Source: Ferrimicrobium sp. (lineage in GTDB: Bacteria; Actinomycetota; Acidimicrobiia; Acidimicrobiales; Acidimicrobiaceae). Taken from it: a stretch of DNA of 64,000 bases. Where the stretch lies: positions 18,796 through 82,795 of the forward strand of contig JALCZJ010000010.1 of assembly GCA_022690815.1 (NCBI GenBank). Direction: 5' to 3'. The notes beneath the pieces are model-generated. The model did not search any database, had not been told where the DNA came from, and worked only from the letters and a program-made list of their open reading frames with translations. This document shows, one piece after another, positions 34,445 through 42,005 of this stretch (positions within the stretch are counted from its first letter, which is position 1; each line of letters begins with the position of its first letter). Position numbers and translations under genes: made by a program.

Positions 34445-35694
34445 CACCACACCACACTGGTGAGGACCGAAGTGAGCTGGTCTACTTTGGGACGCCAGCC
34501 TCGGGCACGCGGATGCTGGGCCTCTCCATCGCCACCGTGGCAAAGATCGCCTCGGTGGTGTTGGGAGCGATGGCCGTTATCGGCCTTGCCAGCGGGGTTG
34601 CGCGCCTCGTGATTGGGATCGTGCTGCTTGTAGCGCTGCTCGCGTCACTCTGGGCGACGATGGTAGTACATGTGCACCCACTCGCGTGGGTCAAGATGTG
34701 GCTTAGCTCCCGATTGGCTCGGCGATCGCGGGGTGTGGTCTTAGAGGGGCAGCTCCTGATGAGCCGGGGTACGCGTCAGTTGGTCGGTGGACTCTATGTC
34801 CTGGGGGAGACGCCTACCTTGTCGCTGCGCGCGCAACGAGATGAGGCGAGCGCATGGTCCGAGCTCTTGAATGAGGCGTCCAATCGATTGATCAGCCATG
34901 GGGAAGTGGTCGTGCGTAGCGCTATTTTGCCCCAAACGCTCGTTGAGGACCTCAGGAGCTGTTCGGCAGCCTATCGTGCGCTCGCACTTGGAAGCTACCA
35001 GATCGCCACCACGATGTTGGTGGTGGCTCCCCCCGGAGCGCCGAGGGCGCGACGGGTCGCGATGGCGCGAGCGATCACAGGCTTGGCAGCGCTTGGGCAC
35101 TCCGATCGTCTCACCCTCGTGGCGCCCGAGGTGCCGAGCCAGCTTATCGACGATGCCTGTGGCAATCTGAGCGCGGCCTTCTCGACCGATGGCACCACGA
35201 TGGATGAGCGTGTTGACATGCTCATCGGTGCCGAGTTCGCGGCATCGATGCATGTGGTGACCGGTTGGCCCGGCCGTAGTATCGATCCACGGATGCTGCT
35301 GGCGCTCTTTGGGCCGGGACCTCCGAGCCGGGTGGTCTCGATCATCATCAGGCCGATCGAAACTGCTCGTGCCCAGCGACACGTGGCTCGGCATCGAACG
35401 GAGATGGTGGCCGACCGTCGGCTTCGCCGCGAGCGTGGGTATCTGGATCGAGCCCGAGACGACTATCGGGAGGCGACGGCCCAGACGCAAGAGGAGGATC
35501 TCTTGGCTGGTTATCGGCTCTGTCGTTATCAGCTCATCGTGGCACTGTTGGCGCCGAGTCCCAGTCAACTGGTGGCGAGCCGTACCGCGCTCGAAACGCT
35601 GGCCTCCAGCGCTCAGTTGCGGCTCAAAGTTGGCCTTGGCGAGCAACGCGCACTTTTCGAGCGGGCGTTGCTTGGAGTGAATGGATGGAGCTGA
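34441..35694 (+). CDS. PrgI/SCO6880-like T4SS protein (VirB3 plus VirB4 N-terminal part)
   Basis: 417 residues. TTG start in a TTGA overlap with the gene before, preceded by GGAGGAGGGAG. Two adjacent helices near the N-terminus (about 27-75) match the PrgI/VirB3 part; the remaining 330 residues are soluble mixed alpha/beta like the N-terminal domain of VirB4 ATPases and contain no Walker motifs. The next gene starts 10 bp before its stop and supplies the ATPase part. Family-level similarity to SCO6880-type proteins is my recognition, not a computed hit. Confidence 0.6.
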   Translation: MTPHHTGEDRSELVYFGTPASGTRMLGLSIATVAKIASVVLGAMAVIGLASGVARLVIGIVLLVALLASLWATMVVHVHPLAWVKMWLSSRLARRSRGVVLEGQLLMSRGTRQLVGGLYVLGETPTLSLRAQRDEASAWSELLNEASNRLISHGEVVVRSAILPQTLVEDLRSCSAAYRALALGSYQIATTMLVVAPPGAPRARRVAMARAITGLAALGHSDRLTLVAPEVPSQLIDDACGNLSAAFSTDGTTMDERVDMLIGAEFAASMHVVTGWPGRSIDPRMLLALFGPGPPSRVVSIIIRPIETARAQRHVARHRTEMVADRRLRRERGYLDRARDDYREATAQTQEEDLLAGYRLCRYQLIVALLAPSPSQLVASRTALETLASSAQLRLKVGLGEQRALFERALLGVNGWS

Positions 35695-36839
35695 GCTATC
35701 AGGATACCACGCGAACGCTGGGTTGGTTGCCGCTGCTGGCGTCGAGTCCGCTTCCGCCGACGCGCGTTCGCCCGGTGGGCCCCTCTCAGCTCGGTGGGGT
35801 GCTGTGTTTCGATCCGTTTGAGCTCTATCGTGTCGGTTATCTCACCAGCCCCAACCTGTTGGTTTTGGGTGAGATCGGAAGGGGCAAGAGCGCCTTTGTG
35901 AAGACCCTGTTGGTGCGTGAGCCATCGGCAACCTCATCGATACTGATCCTTGACCCTAAGGGGGAGTACCAGTCGGCCGCCGAGGTGCTCGGAGCTCATC
36001 GGTTGACCCTGGCCGAAGGGACGGGACTCGACCCGTTTGCCGGCGTCGACGGCTCCAGGCGTATCCTTGGTGGGGTTATGGTGAGCCTGTTTCGGGTGCT
36101 CTATGATCGTTCGCCGTTGCCGCTCGAATATCGTCTCCTTCACGAGCTCGTCGACGCCTTGCTTGACGCACCAGCTTCCATCACCCTTGGCCGCCTCGTC
36201 GAGCTCGTCGAGGTCCATCGATCAGGTGCACACGTGGACCCGGAGAGCATCCGGCTTCGTCGCGAACTCCACGCTCAGCTCATGCGTCTCATCGACGGCG
36301 ACCTCGCAGGGATCTTTGGTGTAACTGGTGCAGGGGTCGCCCTCGAGCGTCGGGTCGTCGTCGATCTACGATCGCTCGGGGATCGCCGACTCACCGGTTT
36401 TGCGATCAGCTGTCTCCTGAGGGCTCGCATCGCCCAGTTCGCCCGGTCCGAGGTCGGATCCGGCTTTGTGGTCATCGACGAGGCCTGGTCGGTGCTTCAA
36501 CACAGCGACTCGGTGCGCGAGATGCGTGAGTTGTTCAAACTGGCACGAAGCTATGGAGCCTCGGTGATCGCGGTGACCCACCGTCTTTCTGATCTCGATG
36601 CCGAGTCTGCCGAGTTGGTCAAGGATGTCGAGACGAGAGTCATCTTTCGCCAGCCGAGGGAGGAGCTCGACCACATCGCCACGATGCTAGGGCTCCCCAG
36701 AGCGCTCACCGAGTGTATCGCGACCCTGGGTCGTGGAGAGGCGCTCTGGTCGATCGGCACGCATCAGTTCCTGGTGACCCACCGCCTCATCGACGGCGAG
36801 CATGAACTCGTCGACACCGATCGTGCAATGCGAGCCTGA
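35685..36839 (+). CDS. VirB4/TraC-like ATPase
   Basis: 384 residues. Walker A GEIGRGKS at 62-69, ILILDPKGEY at about 86-95 (a motif of VirB4/TraC/HerA ATPases), Walker B FVVIDEAW at 261-268, and the downstream ARSYGASVIAVTHRLSDL, matching the motif with a sensor residue after Walker B. The end RGEALWSIGTHQFLV is typical of VirB4. It lacks the VirB4 N-terminal domain, which is in the preceding gene. It would energise assembly or substrate handling of a T4SS at the membrane. Confidence 0.78.
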   Translation: MELSYQDTTRTLGWLPLLASSPLPPTRVRPVGPSQLGGVLCFDPFELYRVGYLTSPNLLVLGEIGRGKSAFVKTLLVREPSATSSILILDPKGEYQSAAEVLGAHRLTLAEGTGLDPFAGVDGSRRILGGVMVSLFRVLYDRSPLPLEYRLLHELVDALLDAPASITLGRLVELVEVHRSGAHVDPESIRLRRELHAQLMRLIDGDLAGIFGVTGAGVALERRVVVDLRSLGDRRLTGFAISCLLRARIAQFARSEVGSGFVVIDEAWSVLQHSDSVREMRELFKLARSYGASVIAVTHRLSDLDAESAELVKDVETRVIFRQPREELDHIATMLGLPRALTECIATLGRGEALWSIGTHQFLVTHRLIDGEHELVDTDRAMRA

Positions 36840-38082
36840 GGTGGAGATTTTCGGTCTCATCGTCATCGCGGCGGTCCTCGTTACCCTCGGGCGATTCGAG
36901 CGCGCGGGTGCGAATCACCCGCGTGGACCTAACGCCCGGCCTCAACGAATCCGGACCGAGCCAAAGCTTCGGTTGCGCGTTGGCAGCCTGCAGCGGGTGC
37001 GGGGCCCACGCTTGCAGGTTCGCCTCTCCGAGAGGCGTCAGGTCAGCATCGATGATGAGCACTCGCTCTTGGTGGTCGGACCAACTCGCAGCGGCAAGAC
37101 CACGCGGGTCGTGCTCCCGAACTTGTGCTCATTTCCAGGGTCGTTGGTGGCCACCTCGGTCAAGACTGATCTCCTCACCACGTCAGTGCTTGAGGCTCGC
37201 AAGCAACGAGGACGGGTGGTCATCATCGGCGATCGGGCACTCGCTACGCATCACTGGGATCTCGTCTGTGAGGCTGTTAACGAGCGAGCGGCACTGGCGA
37301 TGGCACATGCGCTCGTCCTAGCCCAACCGGGCTTCGCCTTGACGAGTGGGGATACTCAATTCTGGTACCAACTCGCGGAGCCGATCGTCGCCGCGCTCTT
37401 GCGGTCGGCGGCGCTCACCGGCGCTGGGATGCTCGCGGGAATCGATGACCCAGGCGAACTCTATCGAAGCCTCGTCGCCCATGGCGAACAGCGGTTGGCC
37501 AATGGGGTGCTGGCTGCCTGTGGACTCGAGGAGCGCCAGCGTGACTCAGTGCTCCTGACGGCGCGCGGGTTGGTCAACCCGTTGGTCAACGTTGAGACAA
37601 CTCTGCCACAGGTTCGCGTGTCCGAGCTCATCGATGGTCCACCGAGTGCAACCTTCCTAATAGCGAGTACCGCCGACCAGGAGCTTTTTTCGCTGCTGTT
37701 CGCCGTACTCTTGTCACGGATCGTTGCTGTTGCCCTTGAGCGGCGTCGTATGGAGCCGCTCCTTGTCTGCCTCGACGAGTTGGCGAACCTCGCCCCCATC
37801 CCCAATCTCGATCGGCTGGCCGCGGTTGGGGTGGGACAGGGTGTGCGACTGATCTCGATTGTCCAGGATCTTTCCCAGCTCGAGCACCGCTATGGGCGAG
37901 GTGCCAACTCGATCATCAACAACCATGCCAGCAAGCTCTTTCTCAGCTCAACGGCAGATCCCATCACCCGTGCCTACCTGCGCGATATCGCACCCGAGTC
38001 ACTCGGGTCTCGTCAACCGCTGCTCATGGAGGGGTCGAGTTCAGTGAGCCGACTTTGGGTTCGCGGGCAAACGAGAACTTAG
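36802..38082 (+). CDS. VirD4/TraG-like coupling ATPase
   Basis: Up to 426 residues. One N-terminal helix (EIFGLIVIAAVLVTLGRF), Walker A GPTRSGKT at 93-100, TSVKTDLL (the TraG/VirD4 motif after the P-loop), Walker B LVCLDELANLAPIPNLD at about 321-337, and IVQDLSQLEHRYG, the usual coupling-protein Q motif. The start is unsure: ATG 36802 overlaps the previous gene by 38 bp, while GTG 36841 leaves just one base and begins right at the membrane helix. Coupling proteins bring DNA or protein substrates to the T4SS channel. No relaxase is present. Confidence 0.78.
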   Translation: MNSSTPIVQCEPEVEIFGLIVIAAVLVTLGRFERAGANHPRGPNARPQRIRTEPKLRLRVGSLQRVRGPRLQVRLSERRQVSIDDEHSLLVVGPTRSGKTTRVVLPNLCSFPGSLVATSVKTDLLTTSVLEARKQRGRVVIIGDRALATHHWDLVCEAVNERAALAMAHALVLAQPGFALTSGDTQFWYQLAEPIVAALLRSAALTGAGMLAGIDDPGELYRSLVAHGEQRLANGVLAACGLEERQRDSVLLTARGLVNPLVNVETTLPQVRVSELIDGPPSATFLIASTADQELFSLLFAVLLSRIVAVALERRRMEPLLVCLDELANLAPIPNLDRLAAVGVGQGVRLISIVQDLSQLEHRYGRGANSIINNHASKLFLSSTADPITRAYLRDIAPESLGSRQPLLMEGSSSVSRLWVRGQTRT

Positions 38083-38112
38083 GTTGATCGATGCCGTGCC
38101 GATGGAACCACC

Positions 38113-38481
38113 ATGGATGATCATGTAGCCAATGTGAGCGCTATCGAAGAGCTTCTCGATCAGCTCGATCATGAGTTGAGCGCGATGAGTGATTTGATGG
38201 AGCACAACGCCGATGAGGAGCTGGCCAATCGTGCACTAGAGCTTCAAGCCACCGTTGAACGCTTAGTCGGAGAGGTTGAGACGTTGCAGCCAGAGCCAGG
38301 GACCTATCGGAGCCGTTATCAACAGCTCGTGACAAAGGCGAATGTGGTGATGGTCGGCTGCTTTTGGCGGTCGATGGTCGTCGCCAATCTGATGCGCGAT
38401 CTAGGGCTCGATATCGGTCTCTATCAAAGTGATGGTGATGTCGAGCTGCTCAAGCCCGAGTCAGTGAGTCACCGAGCATGA
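38113..38481 (+). CDS. FlgN-like flagellar export chaperone (by position)
   Basis: 122 residues, mostly alpha-helical and acidic (IEELLDQLDHELSAMSDLMEH, LELQATVERLVGEVETLQPE). Its stop overlaps the flgK start by 4 bp (ATGA). FlgN chaperones FlgK and FlgL, are of this size and fold, and are usually encoded just before flgK, so FlgN is the best guess; sequence similarity is weak. It starts 30 bp after the VirD4-like gene, in the same direction. Confidence 0.55.
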   Translation: MDDHVANVSAIEELLDQLDHELSAMSDLMEHNADEELANRALELQATVERLVGEVETLQPEPGTYRSRYQQLVTKANVVMVGCFWRSMVVANLMRDLGLDIGLYQSDGDVELLKPESVSHRA

Positions 38482-39893
38482 GTGGATCCCTCTCGATCGC
38501 CCTCTCCGGGCTCGACGCCGCCCAGACGGGCCTTGACACCGTCAGCGAGAACATCTCGAATGCCAACACCCCAGGCTATCTCAAGGAGACAGCCTCGCTT
38601 GTCAATCAGCAGATACCAGGGGATGCGATCGGCAACGGCGTGAGTGTCGCTGGAGTCCTCCAATCTACCAATAGCTTCAATCGCCAACTCGAGCTCTCGG
38701 CCAATGGATCCCAAAGCTATGCGAACCAACTGCAATCGCTCTTGACCAGTGCCCAGGCTTCGTTCAACGAGCCGAGCTCGAGCGGCATCGCTGAACAGCT
38801 CAACACGATGTACAACGACTTCTCGGCGTTGGCCGATTCGCCAACCCAACCTGCGAGTTATGCCCAGGTCGTGGCGTCGGCCCAAAACGTCACCACCGCC
38901 ATCAACCAGGCGGCCCAGAACCTCACCGACGTCTATAACCAGGCGTCGAGCGCTGCCGGCACGCTGGTCACTACCATCAACTCACAGCTCAGCGAGGTCG
39001 CCTCCATCAACACCCAGCTGGCCTCGACGTCGTTGACACCAGGGGCATCCAACACCCTTGTTGATCAACAAAATGCGGTGATCGACCAACTGGCGAGCGA
39101 GTTAGGCGTTACCTCGATCCCTGGCAACGCCGGACAGACGACCCTGTTGATAGGGGGTGTGGCCCTTGTCCAAGGGGGGCAGGCATCGAGCATCGAGTTC
39201 ACCCCGTCCACCAACCCAATCTCAACGTCTAGCTCCGCAGGGACCTTCACCCCCGCGCAGATCACCCTCACGTCGTCAGGAACCCAAGTCCCGGTCACCA
39301 GCGGCACGCTCGGTGCGACCTTGACGGTGCTGAATTCGAAGTTGCCGACCTACGGGGGTTATCTCAACTCGTTGGCGACCAACCTGGCTAGCAAGGTGAA
39401 CACACAACTTGCAACAGGATACAACGCGAATAATAAAAGTGGTCCACCGCTGTTCGTCTCAGTGACCAACTCAAATCAGCCTACGGTCCCTTCCACTCCC
39501 ATCGCAGTGAACGCCGCCACCATCACGGTCAACCAAGCCGTCGTCAGTGACCCCTCAGGAGAGATTGCGGCCTCATCCGCCGATCCTTACGCTCCCGGTG
39601 ATGGCTCCAATGCCCAGGCGATAGCTAACCAACAGACCAGCACGACTGGTGTGATCGCCGACTGGGCGACATCGGTTGCCAACGTTGGTCTCGACGTCCA
39701 GAACGCGAGTGCGCTGGCGACGAATGCCACCAACACCTACAACCAGGCCTATAGTGCCGAGCAGTCGGTATCGGGCGTCTCGGTGAACTCACAACTCGTG
39801 AATATGGTCAACTATCAGCAGATGTATCAGGCTTCAGCCAAGGTGATCTCGACGGTTGCCGCAACCCTACAGTCGCTGATCCAAGATGTGTAA
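38478..39893 (+). CDS. flgK: Flagellar hook-associated protein 1 (FlgK)
   Basis: 471 residues. N-terminal SLSIALSGLDAAQTGLDTVSENISNANTPGYLKE is the rod/hook-family coiled-coil signature (shown here as a single recognisable region at residues 3-36), and the C-terminal end SGVSVNSQLVNMVNYQQMYQ and the final helix match FlgK/FlgE. The middle is Thr/Ser-rich. FlgK forms the first hook-filament junction ring and is exported by the flagellar type III system. Its ATG overlaps the FlgN-like gene. Confidence 0.9.
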   Translation: MSGSLSIALSGLDAAQTGLDTVSENISNANTPGYLKETASLVNQQIPGDAIGNGVSVAGVLQSTNSFNRQLELSANGSQSYANQLQSLLTSAQASFNEPSSSGIAEQLNTMYNDFSALADSPTQPASYAQVVASAQNVTTAINQAAQNLTDVYNQASSAAGTLVTTINSQLSEVASINTQLASTSLTPGASNTLVDQQNAVIDQLASELGVTSIPGNAGQTTLLIGGVALVQGGQASSIEFTPSTNPISTSSSAGTFTPAQITLTSSGTQVPVTSGTLGATLTVLNSKLPTYGGYLNSLATNLASKVNTQLATGYNANNKSGPPLFVSVTNSNQPTVPSTPIAVNAATITVNQAVVSDPSGEIAASSADPYAPGDGSNAQAIANQQTSTTGVIADWATSVANVGLDVQNASALATNATNTYNQAYSAEQSVSGVSVNSQLVNMVNYQQMYQASAKVISTVAATLQSLIQDV

Positions 39894-39911
39894 CCAAAGG
39901 GAGGTCCGTTA

Positions 39912-40826
39912 ATGTCGATGATCCCATCACAGATGAGCTTGAGCGCGCTCATGTCGAGCTCTCTCGATCAGTATCAGACGCAGTTGTCCCAGATGGAACA
40001 GACGCTCTCTACCGGCAACAACATCAACCAGCCCTCAGACAACCCCACCGGCGTGGCAAACCTCATCAACGTAAATGCATCGTTGTCGGCCTACAACCAG
40101 TACCAAAGCAATATCACTGCCGGTCAAACGGTCGCCTCGCTGGCCAATGCCTCGATGACCCAAGCGGTGAATATCGTTCAACAGATCTCAAGTGTTCTCA
40201 TCCAAGCCGGTAACCCTGGGGTGACACCTTCAAACGCCAAAGGAATAGCGAGCCAAGTCCAGGGCCTAGAGACGTCCCTGCTCGGGGTTGCCAACACCAC
40301 CTATCTTGGCCAGGCGATCTTCGCCGGCACCGCGGGCAAGACAGTTGCCTACACCGAGAGCGGCGGAGTGGTCACCTATCAAGGTAACACCACTGCACCG
40401 AGCGTTGCTGCCGCTCCTGGTGTCAACCTTGCGACCAGTATCGCGAATCCTTTTGATGCGCCATCATCAAATGGCACAGGCACAGGCACAGGCACAGACA
40501 TCTTCGCCGCCATCAACAGTGCGATTTCGGACCTGAACAACGGTACCATCGGCGCGAACTTTCAAAGCGCACTCTCGGGTGTCCAAACGGCCCTGAGTGC
40601 CCTCGAGGACAAGGCTGCCCAGGCTGGGGTAAACGACGCACAGTTTCAGGTGATGAGCCAACAGGTCACCGGTGCGGTCACCCAGGCACAGAGCGAGGTT
40701 GGAACGATCCAAAACGCCAACGTTGCCCAACTCGCCACCCAATACCAACAAGAGCTTAACAACTATCAGGTGGCGCTCTATGCGACCTCACAGTTGAATC
40801 AGCCGACACTTGCTCACTATCTTTAG
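39912..40826 (+). CDS. flgL: Flagellar hook-associated protein 3 (FlgL)
   Basis: 304 residues with flagellin-like N-terminus (SLDQYQTQLSQMEQTLSTG, then INQPSDNPTGVANLINVNAS) and C-terminus (VAQLATQYQQELNNYQVAL). It forms the second hook-filament junction. The ATG follows AAGGGAGG 6-7 bases upstream, 18 bp after flgK. The centre contains a Gly-Thr run encoded by a hexanucleotide repeat. The flagellin gene itself is not in the window. Confidence 0.9.
   Translation: MSMIPSQMSLSALMSSSLDQYQTQLSQMEQTLSTGNNINQPSDNPTGVANLINVNASLSAYNQYQSNITAGQTVASLANASMTQAVNIVQQISSVLIQAGNPGVTPSNAKGIASQVQGLETSLLGVANTTYLGQAIFAGTAGKTVAYTESGGVVTYQGNTTAPSVAAAPGVNLATSIANPFDAPSSNGTGTGTGTDIFAAINSAISDLNNGTIGANFQSALSGVQTALSALEDKAAQAGVNDAQFQVMSQQVTGAVTQAQSEVGTIQNANVAQLATQYQQELNNYQVALYATSQLNQPTLAHYL
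40473..40496. repeat. (GGCACA)4 microsatellite inside flgL
   Basis: Four exact GGCACA units encode a Gly-Thr run in the variable centre of FlgL. Units of six keep the frame, so slippage would change protein length by two residues per unit instead of switching the gene off. Confidence 0.9.
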
Positions 40827-40946
40827 TGCGCCGTAGCAGACTTGGCCAGGCCTCGCTTGGTGCTGGCTTCACAGTTTGCGTTCGTGTGGTTGCTACCAGT
40901 CCGTAATCGTCCAGTTTCATCGTCAGTCCAGTTTTGAGGAGGACCA

Positions 40947-41414
40947 ATGAGTCAAGTAACCGAGGATACAACCCGTACCCAGCGGGTTCTGAGTCTGCCG
41001 CTGAGCTTTCCCATCGGCTTGCCAGGGTTTGAGGGGCACCACAGCTTCGTGCTCGGAGCGCTCGGGCCGGCCTATGGCCCCTACCTCGGTCTGCGTTCCA
41101 CACAGGAGGACGGGCCGAGCTTTGTGATCGTGCAGCCTAGCGAGCTCGGCATTGAGATGGCCGTCGATATCGATGACTTTCACCAGTCGCTGCTTAGCAT
41201 CAAGGATGCCAGCGAGGTACTCGTCATGCTCATCGCAACCCTCGATGATGTCGGCGGCAACCCTACGGTGAACACGCAAGCACCGCTGGTGATCAACATC
41301 ACCAACTGGAGGTGCGCTCAGATCCTCCAAGACAATCAGGCCTACAGCATGCACCAAGAAGTCGATATCCCACTTCGCGACAACGCTAGGATACCGGCCC
41401 AAGGCGAGGCTTGA
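40947..41414 (+). CDS. fliW: Flagellar assembly factor FliW
   Basis: 155 residues. LPLSFPIGLPGFEGHHSFVL and the later TVNTQAPLVINITNWRCAQILQ are the FliW hallmarks, with an N-terminal extension of about 15 residues. FliW binds flagellin and, when free, inhibits CsrA. An ATG with GAGGAGG upstream starts it 120 bp after flgL, possibly with its own promoter. Its stop faces that of csrA across 42 bp. Confidence 0.9.
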   Translation: MSQVTEDTTRTQRVLSLPLSFPIGLPGFEGHHSFVLGALGPAYGPYLGLRSTQEDGPSFVIVQPSELGIEMAVDIDDFHQSLLSIKDASEVLVMLIATLDDVGGNPTVNTQAPLVINITNWRCAQILQDNQAYSMHQEVDIPLRDNARIPAQGEA

Positions 41415-41456
41415 CGATGGGACAACGATGCCGACGAGCCCAAAGTTGTGGAGCCG

Positions 41457-41711
41457 TCAATCCTTATTGTTGGGCGACCGATGATCCTCTTGTGAGGTGG
41501 GATCAGTCGTTGGAGCCAGCTTTTCAGCTGACTGGGCGGCGCTACGGTTTGACGCCTGGAGCGCATCGAAGATCTCTTGCCGATGGACATCGACGTTTCG
41601 AGGAGCTTCGATGCCAACGCGAACCTGGTCGCGGTGAACATCTAAGATCGTGATCACGATATCGTTGCCGATCACGATACTCTGACTGGCCTTTCTGGTT
41701 AGAACCAGCAC
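41457..41711 (-). CDS. csrA: Carbon storage regulator CsrA
   Basis: 84-residue RNA-binding repressor. MLVLTRKASQSIVIGNDIVI and VRVGIEAPRNVDVHRQEIF hold the conserved core, including the RNA-contacting arginine in VHRQEI. The tail of about 25 residues is Ser/Pro/Asp-rich and longer than usual. GTG 41711 is 4 bases after AAGGAGG. It is antiparallel to and convergent with fliW, whereas these two usually share one operon, so their transcripts may overlap at the 3' ends. Confidence 0.9.
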   Translation of the reverse strand: MLVLTRKASQSIVIGNDIVITILDVHRDQVRVGIEAPRNVDVHRQEIFDALQASNRSAAQSAEKLAPTTDPTSQEDHRSPNNKD

Positions 41712-42005
41712 CGCGCCTCCTTGCGCCCGAAGGCGTCTGTCCTGGAGAACCTTCGATGAAGAAGGGTCCCCGCATTCCCGTCACTGCTACGGCTAGCTTA
41801 TCACGCGCCACATCATCGACCCCTGAAATCCCCCGAAATTCCTTAGCAATCGTTGAACCGTCTGCGTGGTCGTTCCACTTGTTTGGGTGAGGATCGATCA
41901 CGTGACGATACCGTCGCTCTCGAAGCAGCTAGCTATTCCACGGATGTTGACATAAAGATCGGGTGCGTGCGCGCCGAAGCTAGCGTGGGAAGAAAGGAAG
42001 GTCTG

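Noticed and set aside
41953..41980. Sigma-28-type flagellar promoter before cheA (TAAA, 16 bp, GCCGAAGC)
   Set aside because: Spacer one base too long and two mismatches in the -10; too weak to call.
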